From positions 1 to 64,000 of the forward strand of contig CADCIB010000008.1 of assembly GCA_902801375.1 (NCBI GenBank): a stretch of 64,000 nt of DNA. The letters are read 5' to 3'. The translations under genes were made by a program, and so were the position numbers. The notes under the pieces are model-generated. The model ran no database searches and was not told where the DNA came from. It saw only the letters and a program-made list of their open reading frames with translations. This document shows, in pieces, positions 1-8,236 of the stretch. The stretch comes from an uncultured Prevotellaceae bacterium. Lineage in GTDB: Bacteria > Bacteroidota > Bacteroidia > Bacteroidales > Bacteroidaceae. The stretch's first letter is position 1. Each line of letters starts with the position of its first letter.

Positions 1-2
1 AA

Positions 3-75
3 CTCTGCGTTCTCTGCGCCTCTGCGCGAGGATAATTAGCTCTTGTTCTCGCGCAGAGGCGCAGAGAACGCAGAG
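3..75. repeat. 28-bp perfect inverted repeat (stem-loop) next to a stop codon
   Basis: Bases 3-30 and 48-75 are perfect reverse complements (28 bp), separated by a 17-base AT-rich loop. The arms are built from CTCTGCG-type units. The right arm ends two bases before the stop codon of the minus-strand gene at 78, so its transcript would end in a very stable hairpin. It could be a terminator or mRNA-stabilising structure, or one copy of a dispersed REP-like element; only one copy is visible here. Confidence 0.8.
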
Positions 76-77
76 CT

Positions 78-1079
78 TTACGGAGATGAATTTTGATTGT
101 TTCTCCTTGAAAAACTCAAAATGAGCCAAGCGTAAACGCCGAGGAGAATGACCAAAATCGTCTGCACGGTATGTACGATGAGGACGAAGTAGAGGGCCTG
201 GTGGTCGGCTACGCCGTAGAGGATGAGCATAGTCTTCACTGCGAAATGCCAGGGACCGGCCCCGTTGGGAGTAGGCACGATTACGGCGATGCTGCCCACG
301 ATGAACGACACGAGGGCGCACGACAGGCCAAGATGGGCGGTGAAGTCGAAACAGAAGAAGGTGAGGTAGTAGTGAATGAAATAGCAGAGCCAGATGCCGA
401 TGGTGAAAAAGAGAAACAGGGGGATGTTCTTCACGTCTTTCAGCGAAGCCACTCCCTGCCAGATGCCGTGCAGGGTGGTCTTCACCTTGTCGTAGATTGA
501 CAAGCGGCGTAGCAGCAGATGCAAGAGCAGGAGGGCGGCGCAGCAGCAGATGGCCGTCACCAACCAGCCGGTGGAAGAGAACTGCAGCAGCGTATCGAGA
601 CTTGTTCCCGTCTTGTCGAAGAAGGTGCCGAAGACACTCATCTGGAAAAGGATGGTTCCTGATGCGATGCAAGCCACCAACAAGGTGTCGATGGCGCGCT
701 CAGTGACCACCGTGCCCAGGGCTTTGGCAAACGAGGTGCCGTCGTAGCGTTTTAGTACGCCGCAGCGCATGAACTCGCCGATGCGCGGTACCACCAGACT
801 GGCGGCATACGACAGGAAAACGGCATGTACGCATGTGGAGCGGCGAGGATGTTCGCCGATGGGGTCGAGGGTCTGACGCCAGCGCCAGCCGCGGAAGGCC
901 TGTGCCAAGATACCGAAGGGTAGCGACAGCAGCATCCATGTCCAGTTCATTTCATGGGATAGCACATGTTGGATGCTCCGAAAATCAAAGTCGCGGTACA
1001 TCCAATAGAGAATTGCCCCGCCCAACAGGAGCGGCAGCAATATCTTCAGTGCTTGGCTGGTAATAGAACGGTTATTCAT
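78..1079 (-). CDS. lysylphosphatidylglycerol synthase TM region/UPF0104-like membrane protein
   Basis: A polytopic membrane protein of 333 residues resembling the flippase-like transmembrane domain of lysyl-phosphatidylglycerol synthases (YbhN/UPF0104 family). Visible family features are the N-terminal helix, the segment with FRGWRW around residue 60, VVPRIGEFMRC and VTERAIDT, and a C-terminal PNGAGPWHF motif. No cytoplasmic aminoacyl-transferase domain is present, so it is not a full MprF; a lipid or polyprenyl-carrier transport role is inferred. The start is ATG at 1079 (MNNRS); an in-frame upstream TTG at 1091 lies inside the promoter -7 box and is unlikely. The -7 box sits so close that the transcript is nearly leaderless. 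Confidence 0.85.
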   Translation of the reverse strand: MNNRSITSQALKILLPLLLGGAILYWMYRDFDFRSIQHVLSHEMNWTWMLLSLPFGILAQAFRGWRWRQTLDPIGEHPRRSTCVHAVFLSYAASLVVPRIGEFMRCGVLKRYDGTSFAKALGTVVTERAIDTLLVACIASGTILFQMSVFGTFFDKTGTSLDTLLQFSSTGWLVTAICCCAALLLLHLLLRRLSIYDKVKTTLHGIWQGVASLKDVKNIPLFLFFTIGIWLCYFIHYYLTFFCFDFTAHLGLSCALVSFIVGSIAVIVPTPNGAGPWHFAVKTMLILYGVADHQALYFVLIVHTVQTILVILLGVYAWLILSFSRRNNQNSSP

Positions 1080-1088
1080 TACGAGCGA

Positions 1089-1096
1089 CAAAGTTA
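1089..1096 (-). promoter_or_regulatory. Bacteroidetes -7 box (TAACTTTG)
   Basis: On the minus strand this reads TAACTTTG, matching TAnnTTTG. Initiation about 7 bases downstream would fall 2-4 bases before the ATG at 1079. Confidence 0.6.
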
Positions 1097-1154
1097 CGGC
1101 TTTTTTTTCACTCCGCGCTCATCATGAAGGTGAAAAAACACTAAAAGCCTTGTT

Positions 1155-1901
1155 TTATTTGCCGACAAACTTCGAGGTGAGGTAGTCGTTGAAGGTTTCT
1201 TTGTACAAGTCGCCGATGGGCAGATAAGCATCTTCGCCCAACACCACGCGGTTTTTGTTCACTTCGCGGATTTTCTTCAGGTTGATGATATACGACCGGT
1301 GGATGCGCATAAAGGTGTTGCTGGGGAGCCTTTCTTCCAAGCGTTTCATGCTCAGCAATACAATCAATGGCTTCTTCTCTCCTTCAAGGTAGATTTTCAG
1401 GTATTCGCTCATGCCCTCCACATAGCGGATGTCGCTGATGTTGATGCGCACCGTCTTGTAGTCGCTTTTAAGGTACATGGCATCGGCATCAATTCCCACC
1501 GCCTCTTCGTTGGGATTGGATTGGATGGCGGGGTTCTCCAGTTCGTAACGGTGGCGCACCTTCTGTGCCGCGCGCAGGAAGTCCTGCAGGCCGAAGGGTT
1601 TGAGCAGATAGTCCACGGCGTCCACCTTGAATCCTTCGAGGGCATATTCCGAATAGGCGGTGGTGAACACGACCATGGGTGGTCTGTCCATCTGCTTGAC
1701 GAATTCCATGCCGTTCAGGTCGGGCATGTTGATGTCGATGAAAATGGCGTCAATCCACTCTTTCTGCATGATTTCCTTTGCCTCCAGGGCACTCTGGCAT
1801 GCGCCTACCAGCTGCAGGTAGGGTGTCTTCTGCACGTAGCTGCTCAGCTGCTGAAGCGCCAGAGGCTCGTCGTCGATGGCTAAACACTTAATATAGTTCA
1901 T
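1155..1901 (-). CDS. LytTR-family response regulator
   Basis: Response regulator of 248 residues. The N-terminal receiver domain carries the acidic pair in CLAIDDEP, the phosphoacceptor region AIFIDINMPDLNG and the conserved Lys in LLKPF (about residues 1-120). The C-terminal LytTR DNA-binding domain (about 145-245) has the motifs IRYVEGMSEYLKIY and FMRIHRSYIIN. It pairs with the histidine kinase immediately upstream (32-base gap, same strand), as is standard for LytS/LytR-type two-component systems. Target genes are not evident; the neighbouring genes do not show an obvious shared operator. Confidence 0.95.
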   Translation of the reverse strand: MNYIKCLAIDDEPLALQQLSSYVQKTPYLQLVGACQSALEAKEIMQKEWIDAIFIDINMPDLNGMEFVKQMDRPPMVVFTTAYSEYALEGFKVDAVDYLLKPFGLQDFLRAAQKVRHRYELENPAIQSNPNEEAVGIDADAMYLKSDYKTVRINISDIRYVEGMSEYLKIYLEGEKKPLIVLLSMKRLEERLPSNTFMRIHRSYIINLKKIREVNKNRVVLGEDAYLPIGDLYKETFNDYLTSKFVGK

Positions 1902-1933
1902 AGTTCATAATTCTTATTGAGTATTCCTAACTT

Positions 1934-3097
1934 CTAACTCAGTGGCAGACAGAGGTGAACATCGTAGGTGTCCGGTCCGTCGTTCATCTCCAGTTGGTAG
2001 TCGCTACCGTAGAGGAGTGTCAGGCGTTGGCGGATGTTGTTCAGTCCCATGCCGCCGTGAATGTTTTTGGTCTGGCATTGTCCTATATCCTTTCGTTTGC
2101 TATTGGTACATAGGAAGTGAAGACGTTGCTCCTCGGCACGGAGGCTGATGCGAATGAACGACTGCTGGCGGTAGCTGACGCCATGCTTGAAAGCGTTCTC
2201 CACGAAGGTGATGAAGAGCAAGGGAGGAATCTGTGCGTCGGGCAGTCGGTCGGGCAGTGTCAGGGTGATGTCCACATGGTCGGTATAGCGGATGCGCATC
2301 AGTTCGGTATAGTTTTGCAGGAAGTCCACCTCGCGCTGCAGGGGAATCTTGCTCTTGCTGCCTTCGTAGAGCATGTGGCGCATGAGTCGCGACATGATGA
2401 CAATCATTTCCTTCGCCCGTTCAGGGTCGATGTCCACCAGTGCATGGATGTTGTTCAGCGTATTCATCAGGAAATGCGGGTTGATCTGATATTTCAGATA
2501 CTCCAGCTGTTGTTCCAGGTTTTTCTTCTGCAGGGTCTGCAGGGTTTTCTTGTCTTCGTTGTTCTTGAAGTATAGCTTGATGCCGAGGTTCAGACCTAAG
2601 AGCGAGAGGAGCAAAATAACTCCCATGAAGTCATTGAAACCGATGTCAATCGGGCGTTTGCCAAGATGGTGACGCGATTTGCCGTGATGCGGTTGGGGCC
2701 TGAAGTCGGCAATCGGACGACCAAGGCTGTCAGTCGGGGGCAACGACTTGATGTTGCCTATCGGATCGCCATGTAGCGGCAGACGCGTAGGTCCGGGGCG
2801 CTGGCATTGTATGAAGACAAACACAGCTGTCAGAAGGACTATCATGGCGAAGTAAGACTTCTTCTTGTTGCGGTAGACCAGTAGCGGAGCCACCAGGAAG
2901 TTGTGAATGAGGAACAGCAGCAAAAACAGGCACCCCAGCTTCCACACCTCAAAGACCTCGAACCACGGAATGTGGCTCTGTTGGCCGTTTAAACCACGGA
3001 CATAGGCGGTGAACACGGGTGCAGCAAAAACGCCAAGCCAGAAAATCAGGTAAACCAAGTTTTCTTTTTGTTTATGTAGTGACAACTTCATCGGCAT
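1934..3097 (-). CDS. LytS/YehU-type sensor histidine kinase
   Basis: Membrane histidine kinase of 387 residues. Three or four hydrophobic segments lie in the first 175 residues, with a His/Pro-rich loop between two of them that is possibly extracytoplasmic. A short coiled coil then leads to the His_kinase domain (NPHFLMNTLNNIHAL, where the His is the phosphoacceptor) and an ATPase domain with the N box FVENAFKHG and glycine motif GGMGLNNIRQRL. No Cache or PAS sensor domain is seen, so the signal is unknown. Start ATG 3097 (a second ATG at 3091 is possible). A -7 box lies at 3119-3126. It forms an operon with the response regulator downstream. Confidence 0.95.
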   Translation of the reverse strand: MPMKLSLHKQKENLVYLIFWLGVFAAPVFTAYVRGLNGQQSHIPWFEVFEVWKLGCLFLLLFLIHNFLVAPLLVYRNKKKSYFAMIVLLTAVFVFIQCQRPGPTRLPLHGDPIGNIKSLPPTDSLGRPIADFRPQPHHGKSRHHLGKRPIDIGFNDFMGVILLLSLLGLNLGIKLYFKNNEDKKTLQTLQKKNLEQQLEYLKYQINPHFLMNTLNNIHALVDIDPERAKEMIVIMSRLMRHMLYEGSKSKIPLQREVDFLQNYTELMRIRYTDHVDITLTLPDRLPDAQIPPLLFITFVENAFKHGVSYRQQSFIRISLRAEEQRLHFLCTNSKRKDIGQCQTKNIHGGMGLNNIRQRLTLLYGSDYQLEMNDGPDTYDVHLCLPLS

Positions 3098-3118
3098 TAT
3101 CGTTTATGATTGGTGGTT

Positions 3119-3126
3119 CAAAGATA
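3119..3126 (-). promoter_or_regulatory. Bacteroidetes -7 box (TATCTTTG) of the kinase/regulator operon
   Basis: The minus strand reads TATCTTTG, about 22 bases upstream of ATG 3097. Confidence 0.55.
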
Positions 3127-3257
3127 CGAAAGTTTGCGCTTTGCTGCAAAAACATTCAGCAAAAGGCCCGCTTTGCTCAGCGAAAGCAGACTGTCGCGCG
3201 GGTCGCTAAGATTCTGGGGGGCGTCGGGTGGAGAAACTTGGAGGGTATCTAATGAAA

Positions 3258-3284
3258 TGCGGCGAGCCTTTTGGGCTCGCCGCA
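3258..3284 (-). terminator. hairpin after the cohesin-like gene
   Basis: An 11-bp perfect stem (3258-3268 with 3274-3284) and 5-base loop lie 36 bases after the stop of the minus-strand gene ending at 3321. Only a short T-rich tract follows, so termination efficiency is uncertain. Confidence 0.65.
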
Positions 3285-3320
3285 CTGATATTGAAGTAAT
3301 TGTTTACCTATACGCTTAGA

Positions 3321-3935
3321 TTACTTTACGATGAACTTTTTGCCATTCTGAACATACACACCCTTCTGCAGGTTGCCGTTCATCAGCATACCATTGAGGT
3401 TGTATACGGGAGCATTGCACTGCTCAAGAGAGATAGCCTCAATGCCAGTAGGACCGACAGTCACCTTCAACTCCATGTTAGCGGGAGTTGCGGGGTCAAG
3501 ACCCTTCATAGAAGCCTCAATATCTTCAACTCTCAGAATGTAATCACCTTCTGCAGCATCATCAGCTGCTTTCACTGTAATCTTTGCAAGATCACCAGGA
3601 TTGAAAACTTCACCCTCTGTGTCGGTGATAGAGAAAGTGTAGCGCTTCTTGCTCTCCTTGAATTTGCAAGTAGCAGCAGCTGTACCGTTGAAAGCATCTT
3701 CAATAGCTTCTACTCCTTCGATAGTAATTTTTGCAGTTTCGTCCTGATACACGTAGAATCCGAGAGAGAAAACAGGTGCACTTTCTGCATCGAAATCAAG
3801 GCTAATAATTGCTTCGCCAGTTCCGCCTGCTTCTGCCTTAGCGTCTGTCAAACTCATGGTTACCTGACCAAAAACGGTTGTGCTTGCCAAAGCAAATACT
3901 GCGAGGAAAGCTGTTCTAAAGAAATTCTTCTTCAT
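3321..3935 (-). CDS. secreted cohesin-like protein with C-terminal sorting-type tail
   Basis: Protein of 204 residues with a signal peptide (MKKNFF... to FGQ, about residues 1-23). A beta-rich domain of about 135 residues follows whose pattern (VTMSLTDAKAEAGGTGEA..., FSLGFYVYQDE..., PGDLAKITVKAADDAAEGDY) resembles cohesin domains. The last 28 residues (VYNLNGMLMNG... GKKFIVK) match the short tail common on Prevotella surface or secreted proteins, possibly a type IX secretion signal. It lies 44 bases downstream of a gene for a dockerin-like protein on the same strand, which suggests a matched binding pair. The cohesin call rests on pattern recognition only and should be tested by structure prediction. 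Confidence 0.7.
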   Translation of the reverse strand: MKKNFFRTAFLAVFALASTTVFGQVTMSLTDAKAEAGGTGEAIISLDFDAESAPVFSLGFYVYQDETAKITIEGVEAIEDAFNGTAAATCKFKESKKRYTFSITDTEGEVFNPGDLAKITVKAADDAAEGDYILRVEDIEASMKGLDPATPANMELKVTVGPTGIEAISLEQCNAPVYNLNGMLMNGNLQKGVYVQNGKKFIVK

Positions 3936-3979
3936 AATTTTAATTTTTTATTTGTTAATTTTGTAATTTAAATACTTAA

Positions 3980-4600
3980 TTAAAACACGTCAGCGAGATA
4001 GAGCTCAAGAACCTTAGCCACGTCGTTGTTCGTGATTTTGCCGTTACCGTCCATGTCAATCATGGGATCATACAGATCTTCGTCATCCTCAAGATAAATC
4101 TCAAGCAGCTTAGCATAGTCGTTGTTTGAAATCTTACCATTCTTGTCAACGTCACCGAGGAGCTTACCACTGTCAGTCCACTTCTTCAAGAACTTCTTCC
4201 AAACTGCAGCAGCAGCGTACTTCGAGATAGATGCCTCAGGAACCACGAGGTCAGCCTCTTCGTAAGATGCAGCGCTGAAGAACTCTTCACCAGGAAGAAC
4301 GATAGGTTCAGCAGCAGGTGCAGTCACTTTTTCAAGATCCTTATTAGCAATACCAGCTGCGAAATCTGTTACATTGTAGGGCTCAGTTGTCAGAGTGAAA
4401 GCCTCCTGTACAGTAACTTCTTCAGCAATTGCCTCAAGCACCTTCACGGGGTTGCCATTACCTACTTCGAGAAGCTCGTAAGCGATACCGTCCTGCTCAA
4501 TGCGGTCACCCTGCTGGTAACCATCGACGGTGTTCACTACCTGTGCGTTAGCGCCCATTGCGAACATTGCGAGGGCAGCAATAAACAAGTTTTTCTTCAT
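3980..4600 (-). CDS. secreted protein with C-terminal type I dockerin-like module
   Basis: Protein of 206 residues with a signal peptide ending near GANAQ (residue 20). The middle (about 25-150) is an acidic, Glu/Ala-rich region of unknown function. The C-terminus has two calcium-binding dockerin repeats, DVDKNGKISNND and DMDGNGKITNND, each followed by a helix (YAKLLEIYL, VAKVLELYL). This is the hallmark duplicated F-hand. It is the first gene of a probable two-gene unit with the cohesin-like protein. A textbook Bacteroidetes promoter lies upstream. Apart from the dockerin, no enzyme domain is recognisable, so it is not a standard cellulosomal enzyme; a scaffold or surface-assembly role is inferred. 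Confidence 0.8.
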   Translation of the reverse strand: MKKNLFIAALAMFAMGANAQVVNTVDGYQQGDRIEQDGIAYELLEVGNGNPVKVLEAIAEEVTVQEAFTLTTEPYNVTDFAAGIANKDLEKVTAPAAEPIVLPGEEFFSAASYEEADLVVPEASISKYAAAAVWKKFLKKWTDSGKLLGDVDKNGKISNNDYAKLLEIYLEDDEDLYDPMIDMDGNGKITNNDVAKVLELYLADVF

Positions 4601-4653
4601 TTTTTAATCCTTTCTTTTTATAGTTAAACAATAAATGAATCAATATCCGTTTG

Positions 4654-4684
4654 CAAAGATACTCATTTTTTTTATTCCACCAAA
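4654..4684 (-). promoter_or_regulatory. Bacteroidetes promoter for the dockerin/cohesin unit
   Basis: On the minus strand TTTG (4681-4684), 19 bases, then TATCTTTG (4654-4661): an ideal -33/-7 pair. The start codon is at 4600, giving a leader of about 45 bases. Confidence 0.75.
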
Positions 4685-5228
4685 TACTTTTTGAAAAAAG
4701 TTTTGTTTTTTTGGTGAATTTTTCATTCTGCGTTTCCGTGGCGTTTCCTCCCCTATATATAATAAGGTGTAGCCGCTTTCGCGTTGGGCCATTTACACAT
4801 ATTGTGCTAAAACCGCTGCAAATTTAAGCATTATTCTTGAATGTGCCAAGGATTTTTCAATTTTTTTTTTGTTGTAATTCGTTTTTTTTGTTTTTTTCCT
4901 GATTTCGAGTTCATTCACCGCTTAGGATAATCAGTCCCCGAACCTCTTTCTTGCGGTTTGGGATTGCTGAGTGATGACCGTCAGAGTAGGCGTAGATGAG
5001 GATGCCGCCGGCAACGAATGAGCCTGTCTTCGAGCGCTGACGACGGGCTCATTCGATACCGCTGACGAGGGCAACCAATGTCCCAGGCAGGGTGACTTTG
5101 CGCTTCGTCGAGGCGATTGCAGATTGCAGTTTTTCATGAGCAGGTGCAGCCCTGGTTCCTCGAAGGGTGCGCACAGTGCACTGTGCACAGTCTACGGTAA
5201 TTTCATGGGCCGATAGTTTGCAGCTATC
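4685..5228. other. long intergenic region without a convincing gene
   Basis: The left half is T-rich with homopolymer runs. The right half (about 4930-5220) is GC-richer, with a 10-bp inverted repeat (5015-5024 with 5046-5055) and open frames on the minus strand that are interrupted and match nothing recognisable. It may be a decayed gene downstream of rsgA; no function is assigned. Confidence 0.5.
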
Positions 5229-6176
5229 TCAGAAGGCCTCGCGGTATTTCGATTGGTCGTGGTCGTCGAGCATGGAGAGGTAGCTTTGATAGCGCGAGGG
5301 TGCGATGAGATGGTCATCGAGTGCTTGACGGACAGCGCAGCCGGGTTCATGAGTGTGTGTGCAGTTGGAAAAACGGCAGTTGGCGGCATGGTGGAAAATA
5401 TCGGGGAAATAGCTGGTGATTTCCTCTGGTTCCATGTCGAAGGATCCGAAACCTTTGATGCCCGGCGTGTCGATGAGCCAGTTCCCCTTCCCGTCCTTTC
5501 CAAGGGGAGCTTCTATCATCTCGCTATGCGTTGTGGTGTGGGTGCCTGTGTCGTGGGCTTCGCTGATTGCTGCCGTGCGCAGTTTCAAGCCAGGCACGAG
5601 AGTGTTGAGAAGCGTTGACTTGCCCACGCCGCTGTTGCCACTGAAGACGGTTATTTTCGATAGGAGGCAGTTGCGCAATTGATCGATGCCCAGTCCGTTG
5701 ATGGCCGATGCTTCGATGCATTGGTAGCCGATGGAGTTGTAGACGTGGATGAGATACTGTTGCGTCTGCCGTTCCTCTTCGTTGAGCAGGTCGGTCTTGT
5801 TGAAGAGTAAGACGACAGGCACACGATAAGCTTCGGCCGAGGCAAGGAAGCGGTCGATGAATGTGGTGTTGGTTTCAGGATGGGCCACTGTGACGACGAG
5901 CACGGCCTGGTCGACGTTGGCGGCAATGATGTGGCATTGCCGGCTGAGGTTCGACGAGCGGCGGATGATATAGTTGCGTCGTGGTTCGATGTCGGTGATG
6001 AGGGCCGTGCCTTCTGCATTGGGCAGGATGTCCACACGGTCGCCTACAGCAACAGGGTTGGTACTCCGGATGTCGGCGAGTCGGAAGCGACCCTTGATTT
6101 TCGATTCAATGGTCTGTCCGTCGTCGGTCAGCACGGTGTACCAACTGCCAGTATTCTTGATGACGAGGCCTTTCAC
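5229..6176 (-). CDS. rsgA: ribosome small subunit-dependent GTPase A
   Basis: Circularly permuted GTPase (315 residues) that helps late 30S subunit maturation. An N-terminal OB-fold (about 1-65) is followed by the permuted GTPase motifs: NKTD (G4) precedes the P-loop GNSGVGKST (G1), and DTPGIKGFG is G3. The C-terminal zinc knuckle is [14 protein letters not shown]. The start is the GTG at 6174-6176 (giving [10 protein letters not shown] as in homologues); the longer open frame runs back through frr without coding character. It starts two bases after the frr stop codon, so the two genes are almost certainly co-transcribed and translationally coupled. Confidence 0.96.
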   Translation of the reverse strand: MKGLVIKNTGSWYTVLTDDGQTIESKIKGRFRLADIRSTNPVAVGDRVDILPNAEGTALITDIEPRRNYIIRRSSNLSRQCHIIAANVDQAVLVVTVAHPETNTTFIDRFLASAEAYRVPVVLLFNKTDLLNEEERQTQQYLIHVYNSIGYQCIEASAINGLGIDQLRNCLLSKITVFSGNSGVGKSTLLNTLVPGLKLRTAAISEAHDTGTHTTTHSEMIEAPLGKDGKGNWLIDTPGIKGFGSFDMEPEEITSYFPDIFHHAANCRFSNCTHTHEPGCAVRQALDDHLIAPSRYQSYLSMLDDHDQSKYREAF

Positions 6177-6178
6177 GT

Positions 6179-6739
6179 CTATACGGTCATGATTTCCTTG
6201 GTCTTGGCCTCGATGAGCTCGTCGATCTTCTTGATGTAGCGGTCGTGGATCTTCTGGAGGTCCAGCTCGGCGTCCTTCTCGTTGTCCTCGCTGAGTCCGT
6301 CCTTGATGGCCTTTTTCAGGCGGTCCTTGATGTCGCCACGCACGTTGCGCACCTCCACCTTGGCCTTCTCGGCAATCTTGTTGCACTGCTTGGAGAGCTC
6401 GCGACGGCGCTCTTCAGTGGGCTGCGGGATGTTCAGGCGGATCACCTCGCCATTGTTCTCGGGTGTGATGCCCACGTCGCTGTCCATGATGGCCTTCTCA
6501 ATATCTTTGATCTGCTTGCGGTCCCAGGGCTTGATGGCGATGGTACGCGCGTCGGGGCAGTTGACACTGGCCACTTGGTTGAGGGGCACTTTCGAGCCGT
6601 AGCTGTTCACTCTCACTCCGTCGAGAATGGCCACGTTGGCGCGACCGGCGCGGATGCGGGCAAGGCTTTCCTCCAGGAAGAGAGCTGCCATCTCCATGCG
6701 TTCTTCGCTTTCATTCAATGTTGCTTTAACGTCGATCAT
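6179..6739 (-). CDS. frr: ribosome recycling factor
   Basis: RRF, 186 residues, the standard length. With EF-G it splits post-termination ribosomes. Visible signature stretches are [43 protein letters not shown] and [14 protein letters not shown]. Start ATG 6739 ([10 protein letters not shown]); the open frame continues upstream, but that part overlaps the promoter and has no RRF similarity. It is first gene of an frr-rsgA operon, divergent from the PH-domain gene at 6923. Confidence 0.97.
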   Translation of the reverse strand: MIDVKATLNESEERMEMAALFLEESLARIRAGRANVAILDGVRVNSYGSKVPLNQVASVNCPDARTIAIKPWDRKQIKDIEKAIMDSDVGITPENNGEVIRLNIPQPTEERRRELSKQCNKIAEKAKVEVRNVRGDIKDRLKKAIKDGLSEDNEKDAELDLQKIHDRYIKKIDELIEAKTKEIMTV

Positions 6740-6777
6740 AATGGTATTTGTTTGATATGATATTCGTAATTGGTTGA

Positions 6778-6785
6778 CAAAAGTA
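6778..6785 (-). promoter_or_regulatory. -7 box (TACTTTTG) of frr
   Basis: Minus-strand TACTTTTG about 40 bases upstream of the frr ATG. A GTTG at 6806-6809 gives an imperfect -33 box 20 bases upstream. Confidence 0.5.
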
Positions 6786-6891
6786 GCGTTTTTTTCAGAA
6801 TCGACCAACAAAAAGTGGGAAAATCTTTCATTTTGTTGCTGTTTTTGTTTCTTTCTTTCGTTGTTTTCTTGCATGTTCCAATTATTTCAAG

Positions 6892-6899
6892 TACATTTG
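6892..6899 (+). promoter_or_regulatory. -7 box (TACATTTG) of the PH-domain gene
   Basis: TACATTTG 24 bases before ATG 6923. The upstream CTTG at 6868-6871 is a partial -33 box. It is divergent from the frr promoter. Confidence 0.55.
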
Positions 6900-6922
6900 C
6901 ATGCGAAATCAACAACGATAGT

Positions 6923-7393
6923 ATGAGTTACATAGAAAAAAATCTGATGAACGGCGAGAGCATCGTGACGCGTGCACAGCTCCATGCCGTGGTGTATGTG
7001 TGGCCGGTGGTGCTGGCCATCGCCTCGTTTGTGGTGATGGGCTTCGCAGCCTTCACCGAGAGCTATGCCTATCCTGTGGGAGTGGGCGTGGTGATGCTGG
7101 TGATTGCCCTGATCTGGGCGGTGCTGATTCACGACAACCGCAAGTATGTGCTGACCAACAAGCGACTGATAGAGAAGGTGGGCATTGTTCGCCGCGAGTC
7201 GCGCGAGATTCTGCTCCGCAAGTGCGAGGGCGTGCAGTTGTCGCAGAGTGTGCTGGGCCGTATTCTGAACTACGGCACGGTGACGGTCTCCACGACGGGC
7301 GATGCCGTGAACGACTACAAGTATATCAAAGACCCCATCCGCTTCAGCACACTGATCAACCAGCAGATAGACCAACTGCGCGATGATTCCTAA
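6923..7393 (+). CDS. bacterial PH-domain (YdbS/bPH2-type) membrane protein
   Basis: Protein of 156 residues. The N-terminus (MSYIEKNLMNGESIVTRAQLH) is followed by two hydrophobic helices (about residues 27-72). A bacterial PH-like domain (YVLTNKRLIEKVGIVRRESREILL, then GRILNYGTVTVSTTG) occupies the rest. The family is membrane-bound with a role in envelope homeostasis that is poorly defined. Start ATG 6923 was chosen over an upstream ATG at 6770, because the upstream part overlaps the promoter and is not conserved-looking. rsmA follows 51 bases downstream on the same strand. Confidence 0.88.
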   Translation: MSYIEKNLMNGESIVTRAQLHAVVYVWPVVLAIASFVVMGFAAFTESYAYPVGVGVVMLVIALIWAVLIHDNRKYVLTNKRLIEKVGIVRRESREILLRKCEGVQLSQSVLGRILNYGTVTVSTTGDAVNDYKYIKDPIRFSTLINQQIDQLRDDS

Positions 7394-7396
7394 GTA

Positions 7397-7428
7397 GTGA
7401 GGGGTGAGAGGTGAGGGGTGAGAAGTGA
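7397..7428. repeat. purine-rich GTGAGGGG/GTGAGAGG microrepeat
   Basis: Four imperfect copies of a GTGAGaGG-like octamer lie in the gap between the PH-domain gene and rsmA. A related purine-rich tract occurs inside the symporter gene (12441-12464). Confidence 0.6.
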
Positions 7429-7444
7429 TAGAATAGCGAAAAAT

Positions 7445-8236
7445 ATGAAGCAGGTAAGACCAAAGAAGAACCTGGGTCAGCATTTCCTGACCGACCTTTC
7501 GATAGCGAAGGCCATCGCCGACACGGTGGATGCCTGCCCCGACTTGCCCGTACTGGAGGTAGGGCCGGGCATGGGTGTCATGACCCAATACCTGGTGGAG
7601 AAACCACGTGAACTGAAGGTGGTGGAGATAGACCGCGAGAGCGTGGCGTGGCTGAACGAGCATTTCCCTCGTCTGCGCGACAATATCCTTGGTGAGGACT
7701 TCCTGCGCATGGACCTGACCCAAGTGTTTGACGGACGCCCCTTCGTGCTGACTGGCAATTATCCCTACGATATCTCCTCACAGATATTCTTCAAGATGCT
7801 CGACAACAAAGAGCTCATCCCTTGCTGTACGGGCATGATACAGCGCGAGGTGGCGCAGCGCATGGCTTCTGCTCCTGGCACGAAGGCCTACGGCATCCTG
7901 AGCGTGTTGATACAGGCGTGGTACGAGGTGGAATACCTCTTCACGGTAGACGAGCATGTGTTCAACCCGCCACCCAAGGTGAAGAGCGCGGTCATCCGCA
8001 TGACCAGAAACGACGTCATGGACCTTGGCTGCGACGAACGGCTGTTCCGCCGCGTGGTGAAGACCGTGTTCGGACAACGCCGGAAAATGTTGCGAGTGAG
8101 CTTGCGACAATTGTTTTCCGAGACCCAGCCGCAGGCGGGATTCTACGAACAGGACATCATGACCCGTCGGCCCGAACAGCTCACGATACAGGAGTTTATC
8201 GCACTAACGAACCTAGTAGCAGAACAGCTACGGTAA
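7445..8236 (+). CDS. rsmA: 16S rRNA dimethyladenosine transferase (KsgA)
   Basis: Dimethylates the two adjacent adenosines in the 3' hairpin of 16S rRNA (263 residues). The N-terminal KKNLGQHFLTD, SAM-binding VLEVGPGMGVMT (E/GxGxG), the acidic VEIDRE, and the catalytic motif NYPYDISS (N-x-P-Y type) are all visible. The C-terminal substrate-recognition domain has FGQRRKMLRVSL. Start ATG 7445 (MKQVRPKK). The 3' end overlaps the convergent PAP2 gene by 41 bases. Confidence 0.97.
   Translation: MKQVRPKKNLGQHFLTDLSIAKAIADTVDACPDLPVLEVGPGMGVMTQYLVEKPRELKVVEIDRESVAWLNEHFPRLRDNILGEDFLRMDLTQVFDGRPFVLTGNYPYDISSQIFFKMLDNKELIPCCTGMIQREVAQRMASAPGTKAYGILSVLIQAWYEVEYLFTVDEHVFNPPPKVKSAVIRMTRNDVMDLGCDERLFRRVVKTVFGQRRKMLRVSLRQLFSETQPQAGFYEQDIMTRRPEQLTIQEFIALTNLVAEQLR

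Noticed and set aside
4931..5188. 85-codon minus-strand frame between rsgA and the dockerin gene
   Set aside because: No family pattern, unusual composition, alternative frames equally open; could be a decayed gene but not supportable.
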